A program made the position numbers and the translations under genes. DNA of 64,000 nucleotides from Rhodospirillales bacterium (GTDB lineage: Bacteria > Pseudomonadota > Alphaproteobacteria > BOG-932 > Roseiterribacteraceae), in contig JAQGIF010000154.1 of NCBI GenBank assembly GCA_028291345.1, forward strand, positions 1 through 64,000, read 5' to 3'. Position 1 is the first letter of the stretch; every line of letters begins with the position of its first letter. This document shows positions 19,437 through 29,750 of the stretch, piece after piece. The notes beneath the pieces are model-generated. The model had not been told where the DNA came from. It did no database searches and saw only the letters and a list, made by a program, of their open reading frames with translations.

Positions 19437-20183
19437 TCAGATCACCTTTGCTTCGTTTTTGAGCTTGTCGACCAGTTCCTGCACCGAAGCGACCTTGACA
19501 CCGGCGCCGCGCTTGGGCGGCTCGACGACCTTGAGCGTCTTGAGCCGCGGGGTCGCATCGACGCCCAGATCAGCGGCGCTGACCGTGTCCAGCTGCTTCT
19601 TCTTGGCTTTCATGATGTTCGGCAGAGAGGCATAGCGCGGCTCGTTCAGCCGAAGATCGGTGGTTACGATCGCCGGCAGCTTCAGTTCGTCCGTCTCCAG
19701 ACCGCCATCGACTTCGCGGGTCACCGTGATCTTGCCGTCGCCCAGCTCGACCTTCGAGGCGAAGGTCGCCTGGCCCCAGCCCAGGAGCGCCGCCAGCATC
19801 TGACCGGTCTGGTTCGAATCGTCATCGATCGCCTGCTTCCCCAGAATGACCAGCTCGGCGCCTTCCTTCTCGACCAGCGCCTTCAGCAGCTTGGCGACCG
19901 CCAGCGGCTCGGCGCCTTCCTGGGTGACTAGGATGCCCCGATCGGCGCCGATCGCCAGCGCGGTGCGGATGGTCTCCTGCGCCTGCGCCGGACCGACCGA
20001 CACCGCGATCACCTCGGTGATCTGGCCCTTCTCTTTCAGTCGAACCGCTTCCTCGATGGCAATCTCGTCGAACGGGTTCATCGACATCTTCACATTCGCC
20101 ATATCGACACCCGATCCGTCCGGCTTAACCCGGATTTTCACGTTGTAGTCGATCACGCGCTTGACGGGGACTAAGACCCTCAT
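19437..20183 (-). CDS. etfB: electron transfer flavoprotein beta subunit
   Basis: The protein begins [20 protein letters not shown], the standard EtfB N-terminus. The AMP-binding and family motif [31 protein letters not shown] is present. I chose ATG 20183 (248 aa) over the track start at 20195, which would add only MERP; neither has a strong Shine-Dalgarno. It is the first gene of the etfB-etfA-hbd group. The upstream 330-bp gap separates it from the divergent riboflavin operon, and EtfAB uses the FAD derived from that pathway. Confidence 0.95.
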   Translation of the reverse strand: MRVLVPVKRVIDYNVKIRVKPDGSGVDMANVKMSMNPFDEIAIEEAVRLKEKGQITEVIAVSVGPAQAQETIRTALAIGADRGILVTQEGAEPLAVAKLLKALVEKEGAELVILGKQAIDDDSNQTGQMLAALLGWGQATFASKVELGDGKITVTREVDGGLETDELKLPAIVTTDLRLNEPRYASLPNIMKAKKKQLDTVSAADLGVDATPRLKTLKVVEPPKRGAGVKVASVQELVDKLKNEAKVI

Positions 20184-20527
20184 TGGACGTTCCATTATTG
20201 CGTTGCGTTTCCGCGGTCAAAGCCAGCGAAGGCAGGCAGCGGAGTGGGGTGGCGCGCACCTTAGAAGTCTGCTTGTCGGCATGTCAACGCGCCCCAGCGG
20301 TCCCGCCGATTGAGAGTTTGCCTGAATATGCGCTATCGAACAGCTCACTCGGGCCGGAATGGCGCGCCTCGTCCGTTCGGCTGATGAGGCCATACGGCCC
20401 GGGGGCGCAATGTCGCCGCACGAACGGTTTTAAATTTCTTGACTTTGATTGTGGCTGGCCACTGCCACGCCCCCCTTACAAGCATGGGGCGAAATGTTAG
20501 GAATGGATGAAATATGAGTAGATTTGC
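20184..20527. other. divergent intergenic region etfB / ribE, no gene
   Basis: About 340 bp without a credible ORF. It must hold the promoters of both etfB (minus) and ribE (plus). A TTGACT hexamer near 20448 could be a -35 box for ribE, but I find no convincing -10. I looked for an FMN riboswitch (RFN element) ahead of ribE and did not recognise its conserved core. Confidence 0.5.
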
Positions 20528-21130
20528 ATGTTCACCGGAATCATAACCGACCTCGGCAAAGTCAAAAGCGTCGCCGCGGCCGCTTCGACGTGTTTTGAGA
20601 TCACGACTGCGTATGATCTTGCAACGGTCGCGATCGGAGCGTCGATCGCATGTGCGGGCGTTTGTTTGACTGTCGTGGAGAAAAGCGGACACTCTTTTAC
20701 AGTCGACGTCTCGAATGAGACGCTGGCGCATACGACATTAGGTGCATGGCAGGTGGGGCGGCCTATCAACCTGGAACGGCCGTTGCGCGCCGGCGATGAG
20801 TTGGGCGGCCATATCGTATCTGGCCATGTCGATGCTGTTTCATATGTGATCGACCGCAAGCCGGATGGCGCTAGCGTCCGATTTACATTTGCTTTGCCGG
20901 ATGGGCTCGCTGGCTTCATAGCGCCCAAAGGGTCCATTACGGTCGACGGCGTATCATTGACCGTCAACGAGGTCGAAGAAGGGTATTTTGGGGTGAATTT
21001 GATTCCGCATACGCTGGAGGTCACCAGCCTCGGGGATCTGCAGGCGGGCAGCGCGGTCAACATCGAGATCGACGTCGTTGCCCGCTATCTCGCGCGGCTC
21101 GTCCGCCCTGAATTGATGAGGTCGGCATGA
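20528..21130 (+). CDS. ribE: riboflavin synthase (alpha chain)
   Basis: A 200-aa protein starting with the classic MFTGIITDLG, containing two tandem lumazine-binding barrels (about 1-97 and 98-195). The second repeat has GHVDAVSYVI and the SLTVNEVE stretch. It dismutates two 6,7-dimethyl-8-ribityllumazine molecules into riboflavin. It is first in an operon with ribB and ribH, overlapping the next start by four bases. A ribD gene, often adjacent in alphaproteobacteria, is not in this window. Some nomenclatures call this gene ribC. Confidence 0.95.
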   Translation: MFTGIITDLGKVKSVAAAASTCFEITTAYDLATVAIGASIACAGVCLTVVEKSGHSFTVDVSNETLAHTTLGAWQVGRPINLERPLRAGDELGGHIVSGHVDAVSYVIDRKPDGASVRFTFALPDGLAGFIAPKGSITVDGVSLTVNEVEEGYFGVNLIPHTLEVTSLGDLQAGSAVNIEIDVVARYLARLVRPELMRSA

Positions 21131-22272
21131 AACCCAAAAGATTGGAGTGGCCGGACGACAGCACCGCGATTTCGACGCCCGCCGAGCTGATCGAGGAAGC
21201 GAAGGCCGGCCGCATCTTCATCATGATCGACGATGAGAATCGCGAAAACGAAGGCGACTTGATCATCCCGGCGGAACACGCCACGCCCGAAGCCATCAAT
21301 TTCATGGCGCGCTACGGGCGCGGCCTGATCTGCCTTGCGCTGGAACGAGACAGGGTCGAGACGCTGGGTCTGCCGCTGGTCTCGCGCCAAAACGCGTCGC
21401 GCCATCAAACCGCCTTCACTGTTTCGATCGAGGCGCGCGACGGCGTCACGACCGGCATTTCCGCGGCCGATCGGTCGCATACCATCAAAGTTGCCATCAA
21501 TCCCGAATCGAATGCGCGCGATATCGTGACGCCGGGCCACGTCTTCCCCTTGGCGGCGCGCGATGGCGGCGTCCTGGTGCGGACAGGCCATACCGAAGCG
21601 GCGGTCGATATTTCGCGCATGGCCGGTCTCAACCCGTCGGCGGTGATATGCGAGATCATGAACGACGACGGCAGCATGGCGCGGCTGCCGGACCTGATCG
21701 CATTCGCCCAGCTTCACGGTATGAAGATCGGCACGATCGAGGATCTGATTTCCTATCGCCGGCGGACCGAGCGGCTGGTCGAGAAGATTTTGGAAGAGCC
21801 GTTCGACAGTCATACCGGCGGTGAATTCCGCCTAATGATCTATGCGAACACGGTGGCTTATGCCGAGCACATCGCGCTGGTGAAGGGCGACGTGTCCACG
21901 GCGGGGCCGGTGCTGGTGCGGATGCATTCCGTCAATATTCTGGACGATGTGCTGGGCGATCGCGCATCGACGCGCAGCCGCGATCTGCATGCCAGCATGG
22001 AAGCTGTCGGCCGTGAAGGGCGAGGCGTGGTCGTACTGATTCGCGAAGGATATCCGACCTTCCTGACGGACAAGCTTAAGGCACGCCGGGAGGGCATCGA
22101 GCCAAATGGTGGACATGAGTTGCGTGACTATGGGATTGGGGCGCAAATTCTTCGCGACCTTGGTGTCAGCGAGATGGTGCTGTTGTCCAACAACCCGATG
22201 ACGGTTGTGGGCCTGGAAGGTTATGGGTTGAAGATCGTATCCAGGCGTCCAATTCCGGAGCTCGACATATGA
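21127..22272 (+). CDS. ribB: 3,4-dihydroxy-2-butanone-4-phosphate synthase with degenerate GTP cyclohydrolase II domain (RibBX-type)
   Basis: A 381-aa two-domain protein. The N-terminal half (about 15-215) is a complete DHBP synthase with [23 protein letters not shown] and [14 protein letters not shown], so it should make the four-carbon precursor from ribulose-5-phosphate. The C-terminal half has the GTP cyclohydrolase II fold ([21 protein letters not shown]), but the segment that should hold the three zinc cysteines reads [20 protein letters not shown], with none of them. The second activity is therefore probably lost, as described for RibBX proteins. A separate RibA would be needed elsewhere. 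Confidence 0.9.
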   Translation: MKPKRLEWPDDSTAISTPAELIEEAKAGRIFIMIDDENRENEGDLIIPAEHATPEAINFMARYGRGLICLALERDRVETLGLPLVSRQNASRHQTAFTVSIEARDGVTTGISAADRSHTIKVAINPESNARDIVTPGHVFPLAARDGGVLVRTGHTEAAVDISRMAGLNPSAVICEIMNDDGSMARLPDLIAFAQLHGMKIGTIEDLISYRRRTERLVEKILEEPFDSHTGGEFRLMIYANTVAYAEHIALVKGDVSTAGPVLVRMHSVNILDDVLGDRASTRSRDLHASMEAVGREGRGVVVLIREGYPTFLTDKLKARREGIEPNGGHELRDYGIGAQILRDLGVSEMVLLSNNPMTVVGLEGYGLKIVSRRPIPELDI

Positions 22273-22706
22273 GTGTCGCCGCACCGCGCATTCTGCTGAT
22301 CGAGGCGCCGTATTACACGGACATCGCCGCCGCTCAGCTGGAGGGCGCAATGGCCGTTCTCGACGGGGCGGGGGCCCAGACCACCCGCGTCTGCGTGCCG
22401 GGCGCGCTGGAGATTCCCGCGGCGATCAAGTTTGCCTTGCGCGGACACTGGGATGGCTTTGTCGTGCTTGGCTGCGTGATCCGGGGTGAAACCTCGCATT
22501 ACGATATTGTCTGCAATGAGTGCGCGCGGGGCGTTCAGAATATGGCGGTCGAGCACGGTCTGGCGGTCGGCTTCGGCGTGCTGACCGTCGAGGACGAGGA
22601 GCAGGCCTGGGTCCGCGCCAAACCGAGCGAGATGGATAAAGGCGGCGAAACGGCGCGGGCTTGCCTGGCGATGATCGCACTTCGCGACGAATTGGGGCGG
22701 AATTGA
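22269..22706 (+). CDS. ribH: 6,7-dimethyl-8-ribityllumazine synthase
   Basis: A 145-aa lumazine synthase. The phosphate/substrate loop GALEIPAAIKFAL, the VVLGCVIRGETSHYDIV strand-helix and the catalytic His region are intact. It condenses the pyrimidine and butanone precursors to lumazine, the substrate of RibE. The start overlaps ribB by four bases. The stop overlaps the likely TTG start of nusB. Confidence 0.95.
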   Translation: MSVAAPRILLIEAPYYTDIAAAQLEGAMAVLDGAGAQTTRVCVPGALEIPAAIKFALRGHWDGFVVLGCVIRGETSHYDIVCNECARGVQNMAVEHGLAVGFGVLTVEDEEQAWVRAKPSEMDKGGETARACLAMIALRDELGRN

Positions 22707-23269
22707 CCGTATTTGTTGGCAAACGGCCTAAAACACCACCTAAACCGCGATCCTCGGCCAAGGCGCGGCGGAGCGCGGCGCGTCTGGCTGCAGTCCAAGT
22801 GCTGTATCAGATCGCGCAGACCGCGAAGCCGGCGGGGGAGGCTCTTGCCGAGTTCATCGAGTTCCGAATCGGGCACGAGGTCGACGGCGCGACGTTCGTG
22901 TCAGCCGATATCACGCTGCTGTCGGCGATCGTGCGTGGCGCGGATGCCGAGCAGGCGCATATCGATAGTTTGATCGAGGCAGCAGTGCGGCCGCCTCTCG
23001 AGCGGCAGCGGCTGGAATTGCTGCTGCGGGTCATCCTCGTCGCGGGAACTTGGGAATTGCTGCGGAATCACGAAATGCCGTCCGCGATTCTGCTCGCCGA
23101 ATATGTGGGAATCGCTACGGCATTCTACGGCGGCGCCGAACCCGGGCTGATGAACGGCGTTCTCGATCGTCTGGCACGGACGCTGCGGCCTTACGAATTC
23201 GGCGTGACGGGCGAGGGGCAGATCCCAGCTGGCGCAGCGCATCCGCACACGGCAAAGCGCGACGGCTGA
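22703..23269 (+). CDS. nusB: transcription antitermination factor NusB
   Basis: The track ORF starts inside ribH at 22661. I prefer TTG 22703, which overlaps the ribH stop (TTGA) and has a GGGGCGGA Shine-Dalgarno just upstream, giving 188 aa. After about 25 basic, proline-rich residues the NusB helical domain begins at RSAARLAAVQVLYQI and ends with NGVLDRLARTLRP. NusB binds boxA RNA with S10 (NusE) in rRNA antitermination. The ribH-nusB-thiL order is a common bacterial arrangement. Confidence 0.92.
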   Translation: MTVFVGKRPKTPPKPRSSAKARRSAARLAAVQVLYQIAQTAKPAGEALAEFIEFRIGHEVDGATFVSADITLLSAIVRGADAEQAHIDSLIEAAVRPPLERQRLELLLRVILVAGTWELLRNHEMPSAILLAEYVGIATAFYGGAEPGLMNGVLDRLARTLRPYEFGVTGEGQIPAGAAHPHTAKRDG

Positions 23270-23293
23270 GGCGCTCCGCCGGATCGGACATCG

Positions 23294-24301
23294 ATGGCAA
23301 TCATCCCTTCGACGCTTGGTGAATTTGGCCGGATCGAGCGGTTTTTCCGACCTCTGACGCGTAATTTTCCCGGTGCGCTGGAGCTGTCCGACGATGCCGC
23401 GGTCGTGAGCGTGCCTACCGGTCAGGAGCTGGTGGTAACCACCGATGCCATCGTCGCGGGCGTGCATTTCCTGGCCTCCGACCCGGCGCGCGACATCGCC
23501 CGCAAGGCGCTTCGCGTCAATCTTTCGGATTTGGCCGCCAAAGGCGCGCATCCGCTGGCCTATACGCTGACTTTGGCAACCGGCCGCGAGTTGGACGATT
23601 CCTGGGTGGAAGCCTTCGCCGCCGGTTTGGCCGACGACCAGCTACAGTACGGTATCGCGCTGGCCGGGGGGGATTCTGTCTCTACAGCCGGCCCGATCTG
23701 GGCGTCGATCACGGCGTTCGGTCTGGCCGAGGCAGGACGCATGGTGAGGCGTAGCGGCGCGCGTCCGGGGGATGTCGTCCTGGTGACCGGCACGATCGGC
23801 GATGCGGCGCTAGGCCTGGCTGTCGCGCAGGGCAGGTTGGCGGTCGAGGACGCGGACAAAGTAACGCTGCTCGATCGCTACCGCCTGCCGCAGCCGCGCA
23901 CCCATCTGGCGCGAGCGATCGCTGAATATGCCAACGCAGCGATCGACATCTCGGACGGCTTGGCGGCCGATTTCGGCCATCTTTGCCGTGCTTCCGGAGC
24001 GTCTGGCAGCATAGCGGTGCCTAACATTCCTTTATCCTCCGCCGCCAGGAATGTGCTCGCCGCGGACGGAACTCGCATGTCTGATATTTTGACCGGCGGC
24101 GACGATTATGAGGTCCTCCTGACCGCATCGGCGCAATCGGCATCGGCGCTCCAGATGGCCGCCGCCGCCCGGGGGATCGCGCTGACCGAAGTCGGCAGCA
24201 TCACGAGTGCTGAAAATACGAATTCCGCGGGGCAAACGACCTTTATCGACGGTGCCGGTCGCAAGATGACGATCGATCGCACCGGCTGGACACATAGCTG
24301 A
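23294..24301 (+). CDS. thiL: thiamine-monophosphate kinase
   Basis: A 335-aa ATP-dependent kinase that makes thiamine diphosphate from thiamine monophosphate. It has the N-terminal EFGRIERFF, the metal-binding DDAAVV, VVTTDAIVAGVHF, and further on IDISDGLAADFGHLC and TGGDDYEVLLTA. All are characteristic of the ThiL/PurM fold. It follows nusB by 24 bp on the same strand and probably closes the rib operon. Confidence 0.95.
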   Translation: MAIIPSTLGEFGRIERFFRPLTRNFPGALELSDDAAVVSVPTGQELVVTTDAIVAGVHFLASDPARDIARKALRVNLSDLAAKGAHPLAYTLTLATGRELDDSWVEAFAAGLADDQLQYGIALAGGDSVSTAGPIWASITAFGLAEAGRMVRRSGARPGDVVLVTGTIGDAALGLAVAQGRLAVEDADKVTLLDRYRLPQPRTHLARAIAEYANAAIDISDGLAADFGHLCRASGASGSIAVPNIPLSSAARNVLAADGTRMSDILTGGDDYEVLLTASAQSASALQMAAAARGIALTEVGSITSAENTNSAGQTTFIDGAGRKMTIDRTGWTHS

Positions 24302-24461
24302 TCACGCCGAAGTCACGAACAACGATATCCCGAAGCGATTGATGACAATCGCTTTACAGTCATTTACCCGCCCTGTATCCCACATGCGATGAATGGGGAC
24401 GTCTGCGCAGCGCTGAAGAGGCGTTTGTGGAGACAAAAATACAAAAAAGGGACGAAGCAGA

Positions 24462-26555
24462 ATGACGGCTTATGACTGTGTGATCATTGCCGGCGGGGTT
24501 ATCGCCGTGCTTTACGGAATAATCGCCGGGCGATGGGTGCTCGCCAAGGACGCGGGTAATGCCCGGATGCAGGAGATCGCGACCGCGATCCAGATCGGCG
24601 CCCGCGCCTACCTCAGCCGCCAGTATACGACAATCGCCATCGTTGGCGTCGTGATTGCAATCATCCTGGGCTTGACGCTCGGCTATCTGGTGGCCATCGG
24701 TTTCTTCATCGGCGCGGTGCTTTCTGGGATTGCCGGGTTCGTTGGTATGAATGTGTCGGTCCAGGCCAATGTGCGCACCGCGCAGGCGGCGACCAAGGGC
24801 ATGGCTCCGGCCCTCTCGATCGCTTTCACTTCGGGCGCGGTCACCGGCATGCTGGTTGTCGGTCTCGGACTTCTGGGCGTCGCCGGCTATTATTTCTTTC
24901 TCCGGTCGTTGGGCATCCCCCAGCGTGAACTGCTCGAGGCGATGGTCGGCCTGTCCTTCGGCGCTTCACTGATTTCGATCTTCGCCCGTCTGGGGGGCGG
25001 CATCTTCACCAAGGGCGCCGATGTCGGAGCCGATCTGGTGGGTAAGGTCGAAGCGGGTATTCCCGAGGATGACCCCCGTAACCCGGCCGTGATCGCGGAC
25101 AATGTGGGCGACAATGTCGGCGACTGCGCTGGTATGGCGGCGGACCTGTTCGAAACCTACGCGGTGACCACAGTCGCTACCATGCTGCTGGGTTCGATCT
25201 TCTTCGAGGGCGAAACCCAGAGCAAGCTGATGCTTCTGCCGCTCCTGATCGGTTCGGTCTGCATCGTCGCCTCGGTGATCGGGACATTCTTCGTCCGCCT
25301 CGGTGGCGGCAAGAACGTGATGGGCGCGCTCTATAAGGGCTTCATTGCAACCGCCGTGATCTCCTTCGGCCTGATATTGGGTGCGATGAACTGGCTTCTT
25401 GGTTCGGGAACGAGTTTCACCACGACGGGCGGTGACCTTGTCACCTTTACCTTTAACAATCTGATCATCTGCGTCGTGACCGGCCTTGTCGTGACCGGCC
25501 TGCTGATCTGGATCACCGAGTATTACACGTCTACGGTCTATCGTCCGGTGAAGTCGATCGCCAAGTCGTCGGAAACCGGTCACGGCACCAACGTGATCCA
25601 GGGGCTGGCGATTTCGATGGAAGCGACCGCACTTCCGGTCATCGTCATCGCCATCGGGATCATCGTGGCGTTCAGCGAGGCTGGCCTCTATGGCATCGCC
25701 ATCGCAGCGACGACCATGCTGGCGCTAGCAGGCATGGTCGTTGCGCTGGATGCCTATGGTCCGGTCACTGACAATGCCGGCGGCATCGCGGAAATGGCAA
25801 ACCTGCCCGCCGAAGTGCGTGTTACCACCGACGCGCTCGACGCCGTTGGCAACACCACCAAGGCAGTCACCAAAGGCTATGCCATCGGCTCCGCCGGTTT
25901 GGCCTCACTGGTGCTGTTCGCGGCCTATGTGAACGACTTGACGCACTACTTCCCGAAGCTGAACGTCACGTTCAGCCTGACCGATCCCTATGTCGTGATT
26001 GGCCTGTTCTTTGGGGGGTTGCTGCCCTACCTGTTCGGTTCGATGGGTATGACGGCGGTCGGCCGCGCGGCCGGTTCGGTTGTGATCGAGGTTCGGCGTC
26101 AGTTCCGTGAGATCCCCGGCATCATGGCGGGCACGGCGAAGCCGGATTACAGCAAGGCTGTCGATATGCTGACCAAGGCGGCAATCAAGGAAATGATCGT
26201 GCCGTCGCTGCTTCCGGTGCTGGCGCCGGTGGTGCTCTATTTCGTGATCAATGCAGTTGCCGGCCAGTCCAAGGCCTTCACCTCGCTAGGTGCGATGCTG
26301 CTGGGCACCATCGTCACGGGCCTATTCGTGGCCATCTCCATGACCTCGGGCGGAGGCGCATGGGACAATGCCAAGAAACTCATCGAAGAGGGTAATTACG
26401 GCGGCAAGGGTTCCGATGCCCACAAGGCCGCCGTGACCGGGGACACCGTCGGCGACCCCTATAAGGACACAGCCGGCCCGGCTGTGAACCCGATGATCAA
26501 GATCATTAACATCGTCGCTATCCTGCTGCTCGCGATTATCGCCTCGGTGGGGTAA
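24462..26555 (+). CDS. hppA: K+-independent proton-translocating pyrophosphatase
   Basis: A 697-aa integral membrane protein with about 16 hydrophobic helices. The pyrophosphate/Mg-binding motif [19 protein letters not shown] and the later [13 protein letters not shown] and [16 protein letters not shown] are intact. The segment [17 protein letters not shown] has Lys where K+-dependent enzymes have Ala, which marks the K+-independent H+-pumping class. It uses PPi from biosynthesis to energise the cytoplasmic membrane. It is a single-gene unit with its own terminator downstream. Confidence 0.95.
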   Translation: MTAYDCVIIAGGVIAVLYGIIAGRWVLAKDAGNARMQEIATAIQIGARAYLSRQYTTIAIVGVVIAIILGLTLGYLVAIGFFIGAVLSGIAGFVGMNVSVQANVRTAQAATKGMAPALSIAFTSGAVTGMLVVGLGLLGVAGYYFFLRSLGIPQRELLEAMVGLSFGASLISIFARLGGGIFTKGADVGADLVGKVEAGIPEDDPRNPAVIADNVGDNVGDCAGMAADLFETYAVTTVATMLLGSIFFEGETQSKLMLLPLLIGSVCIVASVIGTFFVRLGGGKNVMGALYKGFIATAVISFGLILGAMNWLLGSGTSFTTTGGDLVTFTFNNLIICVVTGLVVTGLLIWITEYYTSTVYRPVKSIAKSSETGHGTNVIQGLAISMEATALPVIVIAIGIIVAFSEAGLYGIAIAATTMLALAGMVVALDAYGPVTDNAGGIAEMANLPAEVRVTTDALDAVGNTTKAVTKGYAIGSAGLASLVLFAAYVNDLTHYFPKLNVTFSLTDPYVVIGLFFGGLLPYLFGSMGMTAVGRAAGSVVIEVRRQFREIPGIMAGTAKPDYSKAVDMLTKAAIKEMIVPSLLPVLAPVVLYFVINAVAGQSKAFTSLGAMLLGTIVTGLFVAISMTSGGGAWDNAKKLIEEGNYGGKGSDAHKAAVTGDTVGDPYKDTAGPAVNPMIKIINIVAILLLAIIASVG

Positions 26556-26570
26556 GCCCAAGCCCAACGA

Positions 26571-26607
26571 AAAGGCCCGCTATCGGCAACGACAGCGGGC
26601 CTTTTTA
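26571..26607 (+). terminator. intrinsic terminator of hppA
   Basis: AGGCCCGCT (26573-26581) and AGCGGGCCT (26594-26602) form a 9-bp stem with a 12-nt loop, followed by a T-run (CTTTTTATT). It begins 15 bp after the hppA stop. The A-run on the other side could let it serve bamE from the opposite strand as well. Confidence 0.9.
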
Positions 26608-26653
26608 TTGCACCGCGCTGGTATTTTAGACCGGCGCGAAATTACGAAGCGGG

Positions 26654-27151
26654 TCAGCCGCCTTCTTCCTCGCCGCCGCCCTTTTTCTTCTTCTTGGAGC
26701 CAGGACGGCCGATATTGCCGATCAGCTGCTCCATGAAGGTGATATCCCGGCCGACGGCCGGGGTGGTCTGCTGTAGCGGTTCGATATCGACTGCCTGGTC
26801 GAGTCCGACTCGATCCACCGAATGCACATGATCGGTATCGTCGAACTGCACGGCGATAAGCTTGCGGTCGGTCACTTCGGGCTTGAAGAAGGCTTCCCGC
26901 TCGGTGCGCTGGCCGACATAGTACCAGGTATTATCGTCGAAAGTGGAGACGACACTGGGCGAGCCGAGCGCTTCGAACACGTCGTTCTTCGATGAGGAGC
27001 CTGTCTTTACCTGGGCGATACGATCCTCGTCGAGCATATTGCCACGATTGGCTATGATCGGGGTGCACCCGGCGAGTATCAGCGGAAATGCAAACCCTGC
27101 AAGGACGACACGCCGCAGGGCCGGAATAGAGAAGTGTGGGGTCATGGCCAT
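26654..27151 (-). CDS. bamE: outer membrane assembly factor BamE (SmpA/OmlA)
   Basis: A lipoprotein with signal peptide and lipobox LILAGC, followed by the SmpA/OmlA domain: MLDEDRIAQVKTGSSSKNDVFEALGSPSVVSTFDDNTWYYVGQRTE is characteristic. It assists the BAM complex in inserting beta-barrels. I took ATG 27151 rather than the track start at 27211, because the signal peptide begins shortly after. The C-terminus ends in an unusual charged tail (KKKKKGGGEEEGG). The gene is divergent from the CBP3-like gene and convergent with hppA. Confidence 0.9.
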   Translation of the reverse strand: MAMTPHFSIPALRRVVLAGFAFPLILAGCTPIIANRGNMLDEDRIAQVKTGSSSKNDVFEALGSPSVVSTFDDNTWYYVGQRTEREAFFKPEVTDRKLIAVQFDDTDHVHSVDRVGLDQAVDIEPLQQTTPAVGRDITFMEQLIGNIGRPGSKKKKKGGGEEEGG

Positions 27152-27306
27152 CGAAGAAAGAGGCTTGCTAGGGCGAGATCGCCGCACAGCATCTGTGTTC
27201 GACAGTTGCACCGCCCGCCATTGCCTGTCAACGCTCAGTATACCTAATGACCCGGGGTAGAGCCTGATATGGCCGGGCTATAGTCTGATATGGAAGGTAG
27301 TCGGTT

Positions 27307-27858
27307 GTGATTTCACGGAGCCGTTCACCGCGCAGGGCCGCGCCTCATCTTTACACCAGGGTCGTCGACGCGGCGCGCGCGCCTGTCTTCTATCGCGATC
27401 TCGAGGTCCCCGATTCGATCGAGGGCCGCTACGAGATGATCGTGCTGCATATGGTGCTGCTGCTGCGCCGCCTCCGGGCGGCCGGCGGCAAGCAGGGACG
27501 GCTCGCACAGGCGCTCGTCGATTATATGGCGGCGGATCTGGACCGCTCAATGCGTGAGCTCGGTGTCGGCGATTTGAGTGTGGGCAAGTTCATGAAGCGC
27601 TTGGGGGAGGGCCTTTACGGGCGCGCGGCCGCTTATGATGGTGCATTGGATAAAGGCGATATCGTCGCCTTGGAAATGGCGCTGGCACGCAATATCTTCG
27701 ATGGTGAAAGTCCTGGAGATCAGATTCTGGCCATATTTGCGCGCTATGTCCAAACTCAGTTGGATCACCTGGACGGTCAGCCGATCGAAGACATCGCCGT
27801 CGGCACTGTCGACTTTTTACCCCTCGCGGATTTTGAACATGGCACAAAAATTTCCTGA
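27307..27858 (+). CDS. ubiquinol-cytochrome c chaperone (CBP3) family protein
   Basis: A 183-aa helical protein with the family core LYTRVVDAARAPVFYRDLEVPDSIEGRYEMIVLHMVLLLRRL. Related mitochondrial CBP3 assists assembly of the cytochrome bc1 complex; the bacterial members are mostly uncharacterised. Next to it, and overlapping by 20 bp, is the DUF177 gene leading into the rpmF-plsX-fabH block, an arrangement common in alphaproteobacteria. Confidence 0.88.
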   Translation: MISRSRSPRRAAPHLYTRVVDAARAPVFYRDLEVPDSIEGRYEMIVLHMVLLLRRLRAAGGKQGRLAQALVDYMAADLDRSMRELGVGDLSVGKFMKRLGEGLYGRAAAYDGALDKGDIVALEMALARNIFDGESPGDQILAIFARYVQTQLDHLDGQPIEDIAVGTVDFLPLADFEHGTKIS

Positions 27859-28366
27859 TCCTGAATTCTCTCGCCCATTCGTGGTGGATCGCCTCGGTTC
27901 CACGGCGATAACCGAGACGCTCGACGCCAACGCGGCGGAGCGCGCCGCCCTGGCACTTCGGATGGATCTGGTTTCGCTAGACCAGCTTTCCGCGCGGGTG
28001 ACCCTCGAGCGCGCGGTATCCGGCCTGATTCACGTAACGGGACGATTTGAGGCAGACATCATTCAGACTTGCGTCGTGACACTGGCGGCCTTCCCAAGCC
28101 ATGTGGAAGATAGTTTCGCTCTCGATTTTGGCGATGCTCCCGGCGATTCCGGCGACGAAATCAATGTCGATATCGATTGCGATCCGCCGGAACCGCTCGA
28201 GGATGGGGTCATCGATATCGGTGAGCTGGTCGCGCAATATTTGGCGCTTGCGCTCGATCCCCACCCGCGGGCTCCGGGCGCAACGCTGGAGACGGTGTGG
28301 TCGAATTCCAACGCGGGTGAGCGTTCCCCCTTCGCAATTCTGAAAAACTTGAAAACTTCCAACTGA
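27839..28366 (+). CDS. DUF177 (YceD) family protein
   Basis: The track lists a longer ORF (27635) starting inside the upstream gene. The family N-terminus (MAQKFPDPEFSRPFVVDRLG) starts at ATG 27839, giving 175 aa. The DUF177 core follows: VTGRFEADIIQTCVVTLAAFPSHVEDSFALDF, then DVDIDCDPPEPLEDGVIDIGELVAQYLALALDPHPR. YceD proteins are encoded just upstream of rpmF in most bacteria and have been linked to 23S rRNA accumulation. Biochemical function is unclear. Confidence 0.88.
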   Translation: MAQKFPDPEFSRPFVVDRLGSTAITETLDANAAERAALALRMDLVSLDQLSARVTLERAVSGLIHVTGRFEADIIQTCVVTLAAFPSHVEDSFALDFGDAPGDSGDEINVDIDCDPPEPLEDGVIDIGELVAQYLALALDPHPRAPGATLETVWSNSNAGERSPFAILKNLKTSN

Positions 28367-28422
28367 CTTCGCGCAAGGACGGCCTGCGTCGACCTTGCCG
28401 CATCCGAAGTTTTGCTTTAAGG

Positions 28423-28445
28423 AAACCGCCTTTGCGAGCGGTTTT
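28423..28445 (+). terminator. hairpin with T-run between DUF177 gene and rpmF
   Basis: AAACCGC and GCGGTTT form a 7-bp stem with an 8-nt loop, followed by TTTTCG, about 35 bp ahead of rpmF. It may end or attenuate transcription coming from the DUF177 gene. Confidence 0.6.
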
Positions 28446-28480
28446 CGTCGTCGCATATCTTATTCGATTCGAGTTGTGTT

Positions 28481-28666
28481 ATGGCTGTTCCTAAGAAGAA
28501 AACATCGAAGTCCCGTCGCAACATGCGCCGTGCGCATGATGGAATCACGGCGGTTGGCGTGATTGAATGCTCCAACTGCGGTGAACTCAAGCGTCCGCAT
28601 CATATCTGCACGGCGTGCGGGCATTATGACGGCCGGGAGGTCGTGGAAGTCTCGGCTCAGGCGTGA
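28481..28666 (+). CDS. rpmF: 50S ribosomal protein L32
   Basis: A 61-aa protein beginning [20 protein letters not shown], the L32 hallmark. It keeps a four-cysteine zinc ribbon (CSNCG and CTACG), so it is the C+ zinc-binding form. The TGA stop overlaps the GTG start of plsX, and rpmF-plsX-fabH form one operon linking translation and lipid synthesis. Confidence 0.97.
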   Translation: MAVPKKKTSKSRRNMRRAHDGITAVGVIECSNCGELKRPHHICTACGHYDGREVVEVSAQA

Positions 28667-29736
28667 CTTCGTCAGGGCTTCGCGCCAAGGGGAAGTCCAA
28701 CCTAAACGCTTCGGTTACTGTCGCCCTCGACGCCATGGGGGGAGATCATGCGCCCGATATGGTTATCGAAGGCGCCGATCTGGCGCTTATGCGCTATCCG
28801 AAGGTCAAATATATCTTCTTTGGCGACGAAAGCCGGATCGAGCCCCTTCTGGAAAAGCGCAAGGCACTGCGCTTGGTCGCTTCGATTCACCATACCGACG
28901 AAGCAATCGGTAACGATACTAAGCCGTCGGTCGCGCTGAGAACCGGCAGACAATCCAGCATGCGCCTCGCCATCGACTCGGTTGCCGCCGGCCAGGCGGA
29001 CTGCGTCGTGTCGGCCGGCAATACCGGTGCGCTCATGGCCATGGCGAAAATCGTACTGAAAACCTTGCCCGGGATTCATCGCCCCGCGATCGCCTCGTTC
29101 ATCCCGACGGCCAGGGGCGAAAGCGTCATGCTCGATCTTGGCGCCAACATCGAATGCGACGCCGAAAATCTGGTGCAATTCGCGGTAATGGGATCGATTT
29201 TCGCACGCACGGTGCTGGGTATTCCCGAGCCGACGATCGGCCTGCTCAATGTCGGCGCCGAACAGCTCAAGGGCAACGATGCGGTCAGGGCCGCGGCCGA
29301 TACGCTGAGATCGAAGCCGGTTTCCGGTATTTTCCAGGGCTTTATCGAAGGTAACGATATTCCGGCCGGGACGGTCGATGTCATCGTGACCGACGGCTTC
29401 ACCGGCAATATCGCCTTGAAGCTTGCCGAGGGAATGGGCAAGCTCTATTCCGGCTTTCTGCAACGGACGTTCCGCTCGTCGATGATGGCCCGGTTGGGCT
29501 ATTTGCTGGCAATCGGAGCGTTTCGTAAATTGCGCGCACGTGTCGATCCGCGCCGCTATAATGGCGGCATGTTCCTGGGTTTGTCGGGTGTTTGCGTGAA
29601 AAGCCATGGCGGCATCGACGCGTTCGGATTCGCCAATGCCATCGGCGTCGCGGTCGATCTCGTGGCGCAAGGCTTCAATGAACGAATAGGCGTGGAATTG
29701 CAGCGGTTGGCGCCGGCCGCATCACAACAACAATAG
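28663..29736 (+). CDS. plsX: phosphate acyltransferase PlsX
   Basis: A 357-aa enzyme converting acyl-ACP to acyl-phosphate for phospholipid synthesis. Typical segments are [49 protein letters not shown] and [18 protein letters not shown]. The GTG start overlaps the rpmF stop by four bases. The last part, [23 protein letters not shown], is normal for the family, so the protein is full length. Confidence 0.95.
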   Translation: MTSSGLRAKGKSNLNASVTVALDAMGGDHAPDMVIEGADLALMRYPKVKYIFFGDESRIEPLLEKRKALRLVASIHHTDEAIGNDTKPSVALRTGRQSSMRLAIDSVAAGQADCVVSAGNTGALMAMAKIVLKTLPGIHRPAIASFIPTARGESVMLDLGANIECDAENLVQFAVMGSIFARTVLGIPEPTIGLLNVGAEQLKGNDAVRAAADTLRSKPVSGIFQGFIEGNDIPAGTVDVIVTDGFTGNIALKLAEGMGKLYSGFLQRTFRSSMMARLGYLLAIGAFRKLRARVDPRRYNGGMFLGLSGVCVKSHGGIDAFGFANAIGVAVDLVAQGFNERIGVELQRLAPAASQQQ

Positions 29737-29750
29737 CTATCGAAGGCATC

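Noticed and set aside
20184-20527. FMN riboswitch ahead of ribE
   Set aside because: The position is right, but I could not find the conserved RFN core or its stem pattern on reading the sequence.
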